Notes: generated by a model not told the origin, from the letters alone. Positions 38,473 to 47,594 are shown, counted from the first letter of the stretch. The stretch is 54,448 nt of DNA from Kineosphaera limosa NBRC 100340 (GCF_000298215.1 NZ_BAHD01000040.1:1-54448); one strand, 5' to 3'. Numbers and translations: made by a program.

Positions 38473-39391
38473 GGAGCCGCTCGACCGGGAGGCGACCGCG
38501 ACGGACCCCGCGGTCGCCTCCCGCGGCGACGGCGAGCGCAAGACCGAGACGGCGAAGCGGCAGGTCGTCAAGCCGCTCGGCGACGTTACCCTGCTGCCGT
38601 TGCGGGGCGAACTGGCGCCGTTCGGTGCCCGGTCCGACGAGCTGGAAGCTCTGCGGGCCGGGCGGGCCGCCCAGGTTCACTCCTGGGAGCTCGTGACCGC
38701 CGTCGACGGCCCGGGCACCCGGCTCAGCATCTTCTTCTCCGGGTGCCCGCTGCGCTGCGTGTTCTGCCACAACCCCGACACGATGCTGGCCCACTACGGC
38801 ACGATCCGCACGTTCGAGCAGGTCACCAAGCGGCTGCGGCGCTACCGGTCGATCTTCGCCGCCAGCGGCGGCGGGGTCACCTTCACCGGCGGGGAGGCGA
38901 TGCAGCAGCTGCCGTTCATCGCGAATGTCACCGCGTGGTGCAAGGAGCAGGGGATCCACACGGCGCTCGACACCTCCGGATACCTCGGGGCGCACGCCCG
39001 CGACGAGCTCCTGGCCGACCTCGACCTCGTGTTGCTCGACGTCAAGTCCGGCGACGAAGAGACCTACCGGCGGGTCACCAGCCGCGAGCTGGCACCCACG
39101 ATCGCCTTCGGCGACCGCCTTTCGGCGCTGGGCACGAAGATCTGGGTGCGCTTCGTGCTCGTGCCGGGCTGGACCGACGCCCCCGAGAACATCGAACGCG
39201 TCGCCGACATCGCGGCCCGCTGGAGCAACGTCGTAGAGCGGGTCGAGGTGCTGCCGTTCCACCAGATGGGCCGCGAGAAGTGGAGCCAGGTGCGGATGGA
39301 GTACCGGCTGGGCGATGTCGAGCCGCCCACGCCCGAGGCGACCCAGGCTGCGCGCGAGGTGTTCCGGTCGCGCGGCCTGCAGGCGTACTGA
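38438..39391 (+). CDS. pflA: Pyruvate formate-lyase activating enzyme
   Basis: Radical-SAM enzyme that installs the glycyl radical on PflB. The [4Fe-4S] motif is CPLRCVFC (Cys103, 107, 110) after [14 protein letters not shown], followed by [24 protein letters not shown] and the C-terminal [12 protein letters not shown]. With the only available long start, TTG 38438, the gene overlaps pflB by 35 bases and has ~80 residues before the usual beginning ([15 protein letters not shown]). GTG 38693 would cut into the conserved part. So either the extension is real or a non-standard start is used. Confidence 0.9.
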   Translation: MTSSTGRSIKAEEPLDREATATDPAVASRGDGERKTETAKRQVVKPLGDVTLLPLRGELAPFGARSDELEALRAGRAAQVHSWELVTAVDGPGTRLSIFFSGCPLRCVFCHNPDTMLAHYGTIRTFEQVTKRLRRYRSIFAASGGGVTFTGGEAMQQLPFIANVTAWCKEQGIHTALDTSGYLGAHARDELLADLDLVLLDVKSGDEETYRRVTSRELAPTIAFGDRLSALGTKIWVRFVLVPGWTDAPENIERVADIAARWSNVVERVEVLPFHQMGREKWSQVRMEYRLGDVEPPTPEATQAAREVFRSRGLQAY

Positions 39392-39397
39392 GGCCGC

Positions 39398-40915
39398 CTA
39401 CGGCCGCCCGCCGGTGGAACGCTGCTCCTCCACGATGAGGTGCCCCTCCTCGGTGCGCCCCAGGATGCGGTGCCCGTAGAGGCCGTAGTCGTCGGCTAGC
39501 CCGAGCGTCTCGAGGTTCTGCGTGCCCGGCTGCTCGGCGAGCGTCGCAGTGCCGAACTGCTCCTCGCGCATCGACCGCGGCATGAGCGCGCGCACGAGGT
39601 GATAGGCGAGGATCGTGACGATCGTGCCGAAGGCGATGCCGGCAAGGGAGAAATCGCCCATGTCGAGTGACGTGTCGCCGACCGCGATGATGATGCCCGC
39701 GGCGACCGGCACGAGGTTGATCGGGCGGGAGAAGTCGACCTTGTTCTCGACCCAGATCTTGGCGCCGAGCAGCCCGATCATGCCGTAGAGAACGACGGTG
39801 ATGCCGCCGAGCACCCCTCCGGGGACCGCGGAGACGAACGCCCCGAACTTCGGCGAGAGGCCGAAGACGATCGCGACCAACGCGGCGACGTAGTAGGCGG
39901 CGGTCGAATACACGCGCGTCGAGGCCATCACCCCGATGTTCTCGGCGTAGGTGGTCGTGGGTGCGCCGCCGACCGACGTGGCGATCATCGTGCCGACACC
40001 GTCGGCGCCCAACGCGCGACCCATGTACGGGTCGAGATTCTGCCCCGTCATCTCCGCGACGGCTTTGACGTGGCCGACGTTCTCGGCGACCAGCGCGACC
40101 ACCGCGGGCAGCATGAGCAGCACGAACGTCAACTGGATGTCGGGGGCGTGCCAGCCGACGACACCCGTCGCGTTGTCGGTGGCCGGCGGCAGACCGAACC
40201 AGGGGGCGCTCGCCACCCCCTCCCAGTTGACCCGGTAGTGCGTGTCGACCGCGTCGATGCCGGCGTTGTAGGCGGTGATCTGCCCGAAGAAGAGGTCGGC
40301 CAGCCACGAGGCCAGGTAGCCGAAGACCAGGCCGAGCAGCACCGAGACGCGACCCCAGAAGCCGGGCAGCACGGTGGCCAGCAGGATGGTGACGATCATC
40401 GTGGCCAGCGCGATCCACTGATCCTGCGGCCAGTAGACGTTCGCGACGACCGGCGCCAGGTTGAAGCCGATGAGCATGACGACCGCGCCGGTCACCACCG
40501 GGGGCAGCACCCGAGTCAGGACGGCGGCCCCCACGAGGTGGATGAACAGGCCGACGAGGGCCAGCACCAGGCCGGCGACCAGCATCGCGCCGGTCACCTG
40601 CTGGGGTGTGCCGCCCTGGGCGTGCACCGCGGCGACCCCGCCGACGAAGGAGGCGGAGCTGCCCAGGTAGCTGGGCACCTTGCCGTTGACGATGAGCAGG
40701 AAGCAGATCGTCGCGATGCCGCTCATCATGATCGCCAACTGCGGGTTCAGGCCCATGATCAGCGGGAAGACGAACGTCGCACCGAACATCGCCACGACGT
40801 GCTGGGCGCCGAGCCCGACCGTCTTGCCCCAGCTGAGGCGCTCGTCGGGGGCAACGACCGCGCCGGGTTTGGGGGTTCTACCGTCTCCGTGGAGCTTCCA
40901 ACCGAAGGCCGACAT
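39398..40915 (-). CDS. Uracil/xanthine permease (NCS2 family, UraA/RutG-like)
   Basis: 505 aa with about 14 hydrophobic segments. NCS2 signatures: GLGAQHVVAMFGATFVFPLI near the N-terminus, GSSASFVGGVAA, AENVGHVKAVAEMTGQN and GGAPTTTYAENIGVMASTRV (the QNxG/ExxG-type substrate motif), and PGGVLGGITVVLYGMIGLLG. UraA/RutG-type proteins import uracil by proton symport; xanthine cannot be excluded. ATG 40915 has AGGAG seven bases upstream; the GTG at 40921 is too close to it. Confidence 0.9.
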   Translation of the reverse strand: MSAFGWKLHGDGRTPKPGAVVAPDERLSWGKTVGLGAQHVVAMFGATFVFPLIMGLNPQLAIMMSGIATICFLLIVNGKVPSYLGSSASFVGGVAAVHAQGGTPQQVTGAMLVAGLVLALVGLFIHLVGAAVLTRVLPPVVTGAVVMLIGFNLAPVVANVYWPQDQWIALATMIVTILLATVLPGFWGRVSVLLGLVFGYLASWLADLFFGQITAYNAGIDAVDTHYRVNWEGVASAPWFGLPPATDNATGVVGWHAPDIQLTFVLLMLPAVVALVAENVGHVKAVAEMTGQNLDPYMGRALGADGVGTMIATSVGGAPTTTYAENIGVMASTRVYSTAAYYVAALVAIVFGLSPKFGAFVSAVPGGVLGGITVVLYGMIGLLGAKIWVENKVDFSRPINLVPVAAGIIIAVGDTSLDMGDFSLAGIAFGTIVTILAYHLVRALMPRSMREEQFGTATLAEQPGTQNLETLGLADDYGLYGHRILGRTEEGHLIVEEQRSTGGRP

Positions 40916-40921
40916 GCGCAC

Positions 40922-41219
40922 ACTCCTAGGTCAGTGCGGGGTGGCTGCGGGCCCGACTCCGGCGGCGGGTACGCGTCCTTGACGCTCGACATTATGCGCA
41001 GCCGGTGTCCCCGGAATCGGCCTATTCCGACGTGGCGCATGCCCCATGCCTGGCAGTGCTTGCCCGCACGACACAGGTTCGTGGGCGGCTGGCATCGCCG
41101 AGTGGTCAGTTGCGAGGTCGAGTGGTCAGGGCAACTGAACAACTCGACCGTCACAGTGACGACTCGGCTGCAAGCGCAGCCCCGGACGCGGCCCCCTCCT
41201 GTGGGCGGGGCACCTGAGA
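40922..41219. other. Non-coding gap upstream of the permease, with direct repeats and a hairpin
   Basis: No gene. CGAGTGGTCAG occurs at 41099-41109 and 41119-41129, and a hairpin is formed by 41116-41129 with 41135-41149 (listed separately). Element C follows. Confidence 0.45.
41116..41149. repeat. Hairpin GGTCGAGT...ACTCGACC
   Basis: GGTCGAGTGGTCAG (41116-41129) pairs with CTGAACAACTCGACC (41135-41149), 12 or more base pairs with a small bulge and a 5-nt loop. The region lies in the divergent gap between the permease and hisF, so it may be regulatory or repetitive DNA. Confidence 0.45.
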
Positions 41220-41327
41220 CGTAGCGGATTCTCGACGTACTCGCGAAGCGGCCGGTTTGCATAACCCCAGGTCAGAGACTTGGGCCCTGCGCCGGAAGTC
41301 GCCCCAGTACGTCGAGAAGTCGCTACG
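41220..41327. repeat. Inverted-repeat element C (MITE-like, 108 bp)
   Basis: Left arm 41220-41241 (begins CGTAGCGGATTCTCGACGTA) and right arm 41306-41327 are reverse complements over 22 bp with two mismatches. The arms match those of element B almost exactly. The interior CCAGGTCAGAGACTTGGG (41267-41284) corresponds, in reverse, to the CAAGTCGCTGACCTG core of element B. It lies in a divergent intergenic gap. Confidence 0.75.
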
Positions 41328-41466
41328 TCGGCGCAGGCCTGTCGCTCGGGCGCCCAGGGGAGGGGGGCCCGGGCCCAACGACCTGTGCGGCGGAGCACGA
41401 ACGCACCGTCTGCCGTGGGTGCCTGCTCGGCGGCCGAGCAGGCTCGAGGCCCGCGACCGGCGCTCG

Positions 41467-41472
41467 TAGACT
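41467..41472 (+). promoter_or_regulatory. Leaderless-type -10 box for hisF
   Basis: TAGACT lies six bases before GTG 41479; no ribosome site. Confidence 0.45.
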
Positions 41473-41478
41473 GACGCG

Positions 41479-42252
41479 GTGAGCCTCGCCACCCGAGTCA
41501 TCCCTTGCCTGGACGTCGACGCCGGGCGCGTCGTCAAGGGCGTCAACTTCGAAAACCTGCAGGATGCCGGTGACCCCGTCGAGTTGGCCCGCCGGTACGG
41601 GCAGCAGGGCGCCGACGAGTTGACCTTTCTCGACGTGACCGCCAGCAGCGGCGACCGGGAGACCACCTACGAGGTCGTGCGGCACACCGCGGAGGAGGTC
41701 TTCATCCCGTTGACGGTCGGCGGGGGAGTGCGCACGGTCGACGACGTCGACAGGTTGCTGCGCGCCGGGGCCGACAAGGTCGGCGTCAACACGGCCGCCA
41801 TCGCCCGCCCCCAGCTCATCGACGAGGTCGCCGACCGCTTCGGCGCGCAGGTCCTCGTGCTCTCCGCCGACGTGCGCCGCTGCCGTCCCGACGGGCAGGC
41901 CACCGACTCCGGCTTCGAGGTGACGACCCACGGGGGGCGACGCGGCACCGGCATCGACGCCATCGAGTGGTGCGCCCAGGCGGCGCGGCGCGGAGCGGGG
42001 GAGATCCTGCTGAACTCCATGGACGCCGACGGCACGAAGGCCGGATTCGACACCGACCTCATCGCGCTCGTGCGGGGCGCCGTCTCGATCCCGATCATCG
42101 CCAGTGGCGGCGCCGGGGCCGTCGGGCACTTCGCGCCCGCGGTGCACGCCGGCGCCGACGCGGTGCTCGCCGCAAGCGTCTTCCACTTCGGAGAGCTGAC
42201 GATCGGTGAGGTCAAGGACGCGATGCGCGCGGCCGGGGTCACCGTCCGTTGA
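41479..42252 (+). CDS. hisF: Imidazole glycerol phosphate synthase, cyclase subunit
   Basis: Cyclase half of IGP synthase; uses ammonia from HisH to form imidazole glycerol phosphate and AICAR. 257-aa TIM barrel: [18 protein letters not shown] (catalytic Asp12), [51 protein letters not shown] (second catalytic Asp) and [16 protein letters not shown] start without ribosome site. Stands apart from hisE-hisG here, so his genes are dispersed. Confidence 0.96.
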   Translation: MSLATRVIPCLDVDAGRVVKGVNFENLQDAGDPVELARRYGQQGADELTFLDVTASSGDRETTYEVVRHTAEEVFIPLTVGGGVRTVDDVDRLLRAGADKVGVNTAAIARPQLIDEVADRFGAQVLVLSADVRRCRPDGQATDSGFEVTTHGGRRGTGIDAIEWCAQAARRGAGEILLNSMDADGTKAGFDTDLIALVRGAVSIPIIASGGAGAVGHFAPAVHAGADAVLAASVFHFGELTIGEVKDAMRAAGVTVR

Positions 42253-42310
42253 CCTGCTCGTTGCTCCGCTGCCCGACACCCCGCAGAGCCTGACGCCCCG
42301 GAAATAATCA

Positions 42311-42337
42311 CGGCCCCGGTGGGGGGGACCGGGGCCG
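42311..42337. terminator. Hairpin terminator after hisF
   Basis: CGGCCCCGGT (42311-42320) and ACCGGGGCCG (42328-42337) form a perfect 10-bp stem with a G7 loop, 59 bases after the hisF stop. No T-tract. Confidence 0.7.
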
Positions 42338-42511
42338 CGTGGCCTTCAGCCGGGGGGAGGCTGTCGAACCGGTTTCACCATATCGGCGGGCCCAGTCTCG
42401 TTCGGCCCCATAATGGTTCGCTGTTGGTCTGCATTCAGTAAAGACCTGACAGGCTTCGTCAAGTGCCCAGCTCGGGTGTGACGCCGGTCTCGACAAGAAC
42501 GGAGAAGTTCG

Positions 42512-43300
42512 GTGGGTAGCGCAGCGCAGGAGGCGCGGGGGGCCTTGGCGGGCCGCGTCGCGGTGGTGACCGGCGGCGGTCGTGGCATCGGCCACGCGAT
42601 CGCGACCACGCTGGCGCAGCAGGGCGCGGATGTCGCGCTGCTCGACCTCCTGCCGGACGTCGCCGCGGTCGCCGATCAGCTGGGGGAGTCGACCGGGCGT
42701 CGCTGCACCGGCGTGCTCGCCGATGTCACCGATGCCGACGCCATCGCGGCCGCTTTCGACACGGTCGCCGATCGGCTCGGCGAACCGGACGCGCTCGTCA
42801 ACGCCGCCGGCATCGCGAACAACACCCCGGCGCACGAGACCGACCCGGCCGTTTTCCGGCGGGTCATCGACATCAACCTCACCGGCACGTATCTGGTGTG
42901 TCGCGAGCTCGGGCGCCGCCTCGTGGCCGCGGGGCGCCCGGGCAGCATCGTCAACATCAGCTCGATGTCGGGGCACATCGTCAATCTGCCCCAGCCGCAG
43001 GCCGCCTACAACGCCAGCAAGGCGGGGGTCGCGATGCTCACCAAGAGCCTGGCGATCGAGTGGGCGCCGCACGGCATCCGGGTCAACTCGGTGGCACCGG
43101 GCTATGTCGTGACCGACATGACTCGGCAGGTCATCGAGGCGCAGCCGGAGCGCTCCGCGCAGTGGCTGCGGCGCACCCCGATCGGGCGGCTGGGTACGCC
43201 CGACGATATCGCTCCCGCCGTCGCGTTCTTACTGAGCGACGCGGCGGCGTTCGTGCTCGGGCACGACCTCGTCATCGACGGCGGGTACACGATCGTCTGA
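42512..43300 (+). CDS. Short-chain dehydrogenase/reductase
   Basis: Classical SDR, 262 aa, NAD(P)-dependent oxidoreductase. Cofactor motif TGGGRGIG (20-27), NAAG in ALVNAAGIAN, catalytic Ser in NISSMSG and YxxxK in AYNASKAGVAML; PGYVVTDMT and the C-terminal GHDLVIDGGYTIV are standard. The sequence is close to FabG/polyol-dehydrogenase-like members; substrate unknown. GTG 42512 has GGAGAAG upstream. The 210-bp gap before it contains no gene. Followed by a TetR gene on the same strand. Confidence 0.9.
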   Translation: MGSAAQEARGALAGRVAVVTGGGRGIGHAIATTLAQQGADVALLDLLPDVAAVADQLGESTGRRCTGVLADVTDADAIAAAFDTVADRLGEPDALVNAAGIANNTPAHETDPAVFRRVIDINLTGTYLVCRELGRRLVAAGRPGSIVNISSMSGHIVNLPQPQAAYNASKAGVAMLTKSLAIEWAPHGIRVNSVAPGYVVTDMTRQVIEAQPERSAQWLRRTPIGRLGTPDDIAPAVAFLLSDAAAFVLGHDLVIDGGYTIV

Positions 43301-43344
43301 GCGCCGTCCCCGTTCACAGTCAGGGGCACGAAACTGCCCTCTGT

Positions 43345-43350
43345 TACCTT
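43345..43350 (+). promoter_or_regulatory. Leaderless-type -10 box for the second tetR
   Basis: TACCTT lies six bases before GTG 43357. Confidence 0.35.
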
Positions 43351-43356
43351 CGAACT

Positions 43357-44036
43357 GTGGCCCGGCCCAAAATGTACGACGAGCAATTGCGCGGGGCTCT
43401 GCTGCGTGCCGCGGCCGATCGGCTGGCCGCCGGCGGTGTCGACGGCCTGTCGCTGCGCGAACTGGCCGCCAGCTTGGGGACCTCGACCAACGCGGTCTAC
43501 TCGATGTTCGGCGGTAAGGCAGAGCTCGTCGTCGCGGTGCTGCAGCAGGCCGTCGACGGCTTCTCGGCGGCGCAGCTGGAGGCGATGGGTCAGGCCAATT
43601 CCGTCGCCGACCTGCGTCGCATGGGCTCGGCCTATCGCGCGTGGGCGCTGGCCAATCCGGCGTTCTACGCCGCGATGTTCGGGCACTCGGCGCTGAGCAG
43701 CGCCCGCCCGGCGAGCGAACGGGATCAGATGCCCGAATCGGCCGCGCCCCTGCTGACCGTCGTGGCGAACCTCATCGACTCCGGCGACATCCGGCCGGCC
43801 CCCTCGTGCTGGTGGCCACCAGCATCTGGGCATCGACGCACGGCATGGTCACCATCGAAATCTCCCTGTTCGGCGGCTCGTCCGTCGGCGACGCCCTGTT
43901 CGCCGAGCACCGACGAGCCGTCGAACGGGCGTGGTTCACCGAGCAGGGGCTGGCCGCGGCTGCGCTCCTGGACGAGCAGGGCGAGCAGGATCCGGACGAG
44001 AAGTGCCTGGGCGAGGGCGAGGCTGTCGCGGGCTGA
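43357..44036 (+). pseudogene. TetR-family regulator, frameshifted
   Basis: The N-terminal HTH LLRAAADRLAAGGVDGLSLRELAASLGTSTNAVYSMFGGK is intact, followed by a TetR C-terminal domain (AYRAWALANPAFYAAMFGHS). Around 43795-43805, after NLIDSGDIRP, homology shifts to another frame: GPLVLVATSIWASTHGMVTI and so on to the stop at 44036. One missing base in the GGCCGGCCCCC run explains it. Restored length would be ~226 aa. If the shift is real, the effector/dimer domain is lost. It might regulate the SDR upstream (inference). Confidence 0.8.
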
Positions 44037-44070
44037 GGCCGTGGGCTCCGTGACCGACGCGATCGAGGGG

Positions 44071-44076
44071 TAGGCT
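44071..44076 (+). promoter_or_regulatory. Leaderless-type -10 box for cobL-cobM
   Basis: TAGGCT lies eight bases before GTG 44085. Confidence 0.35.
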
Positions 44077-44084
44077 CGCTGGCC

Positions 44085-45470
44085 GTGACCAGCGCGACCG
44101 CCCCCGACCAGCCGGTTCTCCCGCGTGAGCGCGAGCGACCGGACCGGAGCGTCGACCCGTTGGTGCGGGTCGTCGGGATCGGGGCCGACGGCTGGGGTGG
44201 ACTGACGAGCAGCGCCCAGGCGGCACTGGCCGACTGCGAGGTACTGCTGGGCTCGGGGCGGCAGCTCGACCTCCTGCCGCAGGAGCTGGCCGCAGAACGG
44301 GTGAGCTGGCCGTCGCCGCTGCCGCCGGCGGTCCCGCGGTTGCTGGCCGAGCACGCGGGTCGCCGCATCGGCGTGCTGGCCTCCGGTGACCCGATGCACT
44401 ACGGGATCGGCCGGCTGCTCGTGCGCCATCTGGGGGCCGACCGGCTGGAGATGCACAGCCACCCCTCGTCGATCACCCTCGCGTGCGCGCGGCTGGGCTG
44501 GCCCGTCGAGGATGTCGAGGTGGTCTCGGCGGTGGGACGCGACCCGCGGCGTCTGGCCGCCGTGCTTCATCCGGACGTTCGGATTGTCGTGCTCTCGGCC
44601 GACGCGACGACCCCGGCCGCCGTCGCCGGGCTGCTGCGCGACCGCGGCTACGGCGCGTCCACGCTGACGGTCCTCGCCGATCTCGGCGCGCCGAACGAGT
44701 CGAGGTTCGAGGGGGGCGCGGCGGACTGGGACGGCCAGACCCAGGTGCCGGCGCTGAATGTCGTGGCGGTGCACGTCCAGGCCGATCCGGCACCTGGGGC
44801 ACCGGCCGAGGCGCCCGCGCGTCCGCACCTGGTGCCTGGGTTGCCCGACGAGGCCTATGACACCGACGGGCAGCTCACCAAGTGGGAGGTGCGCGCGCTG
44901 ACCCTCGCCGCGCTGGCTCCGGCCCCCGGGCAGCTGCTGTGGGATATCGGCGGGGGCACCGGCACCATCGGCGTCGAGTGGATGCGCGCCCACCGTTCCT
45001 GCCGCGCCATCGCCCTCGAGCGGCGCCGCGACCGGGCCGCCCGCATCGCCCGCAACGCCGGACAGCTCGGCGTGCCCGGCCTGCGGGTCGTGCTGGGAGC
45101 TGCGCCGCAAGCGCTGGCGACCCTGCGCGAGGCTGCCGACGCCGACCGACCCGACGCCGACCGACCCGACGCCGTGTTCATCGGCGGGGGCCTGGGCACG
45201 CCCGGCGTCGTCGACGCCTGCTGGGCCGCGCTGCGACCGGGTGGCCGGCTCGTCGCCAACACGGTAACCCTGGAGTCGGAGGCGCTGCTCGTGCAGTTGC
45301 AGGCCCGGCTGGGCGGACGACTGGTGCGCCTCGAGGTCGCCCGAGCGGAGGCGATCGGCGGGTTCACCGGCTGGGTGCCCGCGCGGCCGGTCACGCAGTG
45401 GAGCGCCATCAAGCCGCACCGGCACGAAGACTGGACCGACGAGACTCCCGAAGGCGAGGACGCGCTGTGA
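44085..45470 (+). CDS. cobL: Precorrin-6Y C5,15-methyltransferase (CobL; CbiE-CbiT fusion)
   Basis: Methylates C5 and C15 of the corrin ring and decarboxylates the C12 acetate. 461 aa. The CbiE-like half (about 28-235) has VRVVGIGADGWGGLTSSAQ, VLASGDPMHYGIGRLL and SSITLACARLGWPVEDVEVVS; the CbiT-like half (about 265-430) has LTKWEVRALTLAAL and the SAM motif LLWDIGGGTGTIGVEWMR. A 15-bp DNA repeat (45138-45167) gives DADRPDADRPDA near the end of the second domain. The stop overlaps cobM (GTGA). Confidence 0.94.
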   Translation: MTSATAPDQPVLPRERERPDRSVDPLVRVVGIGADGWGGLTSSAQAALADCEVLLGSGRQLDLLPQELAAERVSWPSPLPPAVPRLLAEHAGRRIGVLASGDPMHYGIGRLLVRHLGADRLEMHSHPSSITLACARLGWPVEDVEVVSAVGRDPRRLAAVLHPDVRIVVLSADATTPAAVAGLLRDRGYGASTLTVLADLGAPNESRFEGGAADWDGQTQVPALNVVAVHVQADPAPGAPAEAPARPHLVPGLPDEAYDTDGQLTKWEVRALTLAALAPAPGQLLWDIGGGTGTIGVEWMRAHRSCRAIALERRRDRAARIARNAGQLGVPGLRVVLGAAPQALATLREAADADRPDADRPDAVFIGGGLGTPGVVDACWAALRPGGRLVANTVTLESEALLVQLQARLGGRLVRLEVARAEAIGGFTGWVPARPVTQWSAIKPHRHEDWTDETPEGEDAL

Positions 45471-46279
45471 CCGTCTACTTCATCGGCGCCGGGCCGGGCG
45501 CCGCCGACCTCATCACCGTCCGCGGTCAGCGGCTCGTCGCCCGCTGCCCGGTGGTGCTCTACGCCGGGGCGCTCGTGCCGCGCGAACTGCTCGACGAGGC
45601 CGCCGCCGAGGCCCGGCTCGTCGACACCGCGAACCTGACGCTCGATGAGATCGTCGCGACCATCGCCGAGGCCGATGCCGCCGGTGCCGACGTGGCCCGG
45701 CTGCAGTCGGGGGACCTGTCGATCTTCAGCGCGGTCGCCGAGCAGGTGCGTCGCCTCGACGCCCTGGGGATCGCCTACGAGCTGGTGCCGGGGGTGCCGG
45801 CGTTCGCGGCGGCCGCGGCCGCGTTGGGGCGGGAGTTGACCGTGCCGACCGTGGGGCAGTCCGTGGTGTTGACCCGCATCGCCCGGCGCGCCACCCCGAT
45901 GCCGGCCAACGAGACCCTGGAGGCCTTCGCCGCCAGCGGCGCGCTGCAGGTGCTGCACCTGGCGACCCAGGCCGTCGACGACGTGGTCGCCCGCCTCACC
46001 CCGTTCTACGGCCCGGACTGCCCGGCAGCCGTCGTGGCCTACGCGAGTCAACCCCGCGAGGTCGTCCTGCGCGGCACCCTGGCCGACATCGCCGACCAGG
46101 TGCACGAGGCGGGACTGGTCCGCAGCGCCGTCATCCTGGTCGGTCGCGTGCTGGCCGCCGAGACGTTCCCCGATTCCCACCTCTACTCCGCCGCCCGCGA
46201 GCGCCACACCTGCTCCACGCAAAGGGTGACCCCTCACCCCGCCGAAAGCTCGGATCTCGGCCCAGCTTCAGAGTTGTAG
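45467..46279 (+). CDS. cobM: Precorrin-4 C11-methyltransferase (CobM/CbiF)
   Basis: SAM-dependent methylation of C11 in corrin synthesis. 270 aa: TVYFIGAGPGAADLITVRGQRL at the N-terminus, VVLYAGALVPRELL, VARLQSGDLSIFSAVAEQVR, YELVPGVPAFAAAAAALG and SQPREVVLRGTLADI are the hallmarks of the family. The last ~25 residues after HTCSTQRV are poorly conserved. GTG 45467 overlaps the cobL stop. Together with CbiD the set suggests a cobalt-precorrin pathway, so CbiF is an equally good name. Confidence 0.94.
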   Translation: MTVYFIGAGPGAADLITVRGQRLVARCPVVLYAGALVPRELLDEAAAEARLVDTANLTLDEIVATIAEADAAGADVARLQSGDLSIFSAVAEQVRRLDALGIAYELVPGVPAFAAAAAALGRELTVPTVGQSVVLTRIARRATPMPANETLEAFAASGALQVLHLATQAVDDVVARLTPFYGPDCPAAVVAYASQPREVVLRGTLADIADQVHEAGLVRSAVILVGRVLAAETFPDSHLYSAARERHTCSTQRVTPHPAESSDLGPASEL

Positions 46280-46298
46280 CTCCGCATGTCGCCGCGAA

Positions 46299-47546
46299 CT
46301 ATGGCTGTGGAGGCGGGGTGTGGCGGCCGACGATGCGGCCGGCTCGGTCTATGCAGATGACATCGACCGTCACGGGGGCGTCGCGCAGGACCGCTTGGGC
46401 CTGCGCGCAGGCGGCACGCGCCACCTCGTCGCCGAGGGCGATGTCGGCGGCTTGGGCCAGTTGCAGGGCACCGAGGCCGGTGGTGGACTCCTCGATGGCG
46501 CGGGTCAGGGCGTCGTCGGCGCCTGCCTCGCGAGCCAGGCGTGCCAGGAGAGCCAGGTCGACCTGGGAGCGGCCAGAGTGCAGGTCGAGGTGGCCGGCCG
46601 CGAGCTTGGAGAGCTTGGCGAACCCGCCGCAGATCGTCAACCGAGCCACCGGGTGCCGGCGTAGATGCTTCAGGACCGCGCCGACGAAGTCGCCCATGTC
46701 CAGCAGCGACGTTTCAGGCAGGTCGTACAGCTGCGTGACGACCCGCTCGGAGGTGGAGCCGGTGCAGCCGGCGACGTGCCCGTGCCCCAGGGCGCGGGCG
46801 ACGTCGATGCCGCGGTGGATCGAGTCGATCCAGGCCGCGCACGAGTAGGGCACGACGACGCCGGTGGTCCCCAGGATCGACAGGCCCCCCAGGATGCCGA
46901 GCCGCGGGTTCCAGGTCGCCCGGGCGATCTGCTCGCCGTCGCGCACCCCGATGCGCACGACGACATCGGCGGCGCGGCCGTGGTCAGCGGCGACCGCTTG
47001 CAGGTGTTCGGTGATCAGGCGCCGCGGCACCGGGTTGATCGCCGGGTCGCCGACCGCCAGCGGCAGCCCTGGCAAGGTCACGGTGCCCACGCCGTCGCCG
47101 GCCTCGAAGGTGACCCCGGCGCCGGGGGTCGCGGCACGCACCCGCACCTCGATGAGCGCGCCGTGGGTGACGTCCGGGTCGTCGCCGGCGTCTTTGGTGA
47201 CCGCGGCCGCCGCCCATTCTGGGTCGCCGCTCCCGCTGGCCGGGCCGAGCTGTTCGGTCGTCAGCGCGAACGCCGGGGTCTGCCCCTTGGGCAAGGTGAT
47301 CGTCACCGGATCCGTGAACTCGCCGGTCAGCAGCGCGGCATACGCGCTGGTGGCGGCGGCGGTCGCGCACGCCCCCGTCGTCCACCCGGGGCGCAGACCG
47401 GTGTGCTCCAGCTGGCCCGAACGCCCACCGCGGGTCGCAGCCGTCGGGGCGCCCGAGGGTGTTCCCGAGTGCGACCCCGCCGCAGGGGCAGCTGCATCGG
47501 GGGTCGAGTGCGAGGTCGGGGTGTCGCCACGTGCGGAGTCGCTCAC
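46299..47546 (-). CDS. cbiD: Cobalt-precorrin-5B C1-methyltransferase (CbiD)
   Basis: Methylates C1 in the oxygen-independent corrin pathway. 415 aa; the conserved region begins LRPGWTTGACATAAATSAYAAL at about residue 51 after a Ser/Ala/Gly-rich extension. Further marks: VTITLPKGQ, GAGVTFEAGDGVGTVTLPGL, WNPRLGILGGLSILGTTGVV and GGFAKLSKLAAGHLDLHSGRS. Convergent with cobL-cobM. GTG 47546 has no ribosome site; ten bases upstream lie three 13-bp direct repeats. CobF would do this step in the aerobic route, so CbiD is informative. Confidence 0.94.
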   Translation of the reverse strand: MSDSARGDTPTSHSTPDAAAPAAGSHSGTPSGAPTAATRGGRSGQLEHTGLRPGWTTGACATAAATSAYAALLTGEFTDPVTITLPKGQTPAFALTTEQLGPASGSGDPEWAAAAVTKDAGDDPDVTHGALIEVRVRAATPGAGVTFEAGDGVGTVTLPGLPLAVGDPAINPVPRRLITEHLQAVAADHGRAADVVVRIGVRDGEQIARATWNPRLGILGGLSILGTTGVVVPYSCAAWIDSIHRGIDVARALGHGHVAGCTGSTSERVVTQLYDLPETSLLDMGDFVGAVLKHLRRHPVARLTICGGFAKLSKLAAGHLDLHSGRSQVDLALLARLAREAGADDALTRAIEESTTGLGALQLAQAADIALGDEVARAACAQAQAVLRDAPVTVDVICIDRAGRIVGRHTPPPQP

Positions 47547-47555
47547 CGGCTCATG

Positions 47556-47594
47556 GTGTCACCAACGCGTGTCACCAACGTGTGTCGCCAACGC
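47556..47594. repeat. Three tandem 13-bp repeats upstream of cbiD
   Basis: GTGTCACCAACGC, GTGTCACCAACGT and GTGTCGCCAACGC follow each other without gaps, ten bases upstream of the cbiD start. Regular copies at a promoter suggest an operator array, or simple slippage DNA. Confidence 0.7.

Noticed and set aside
47556-47594. CRISPR-like short repeats
   Set aside because: Only three 13-bp units with no spacers and no cas genes.
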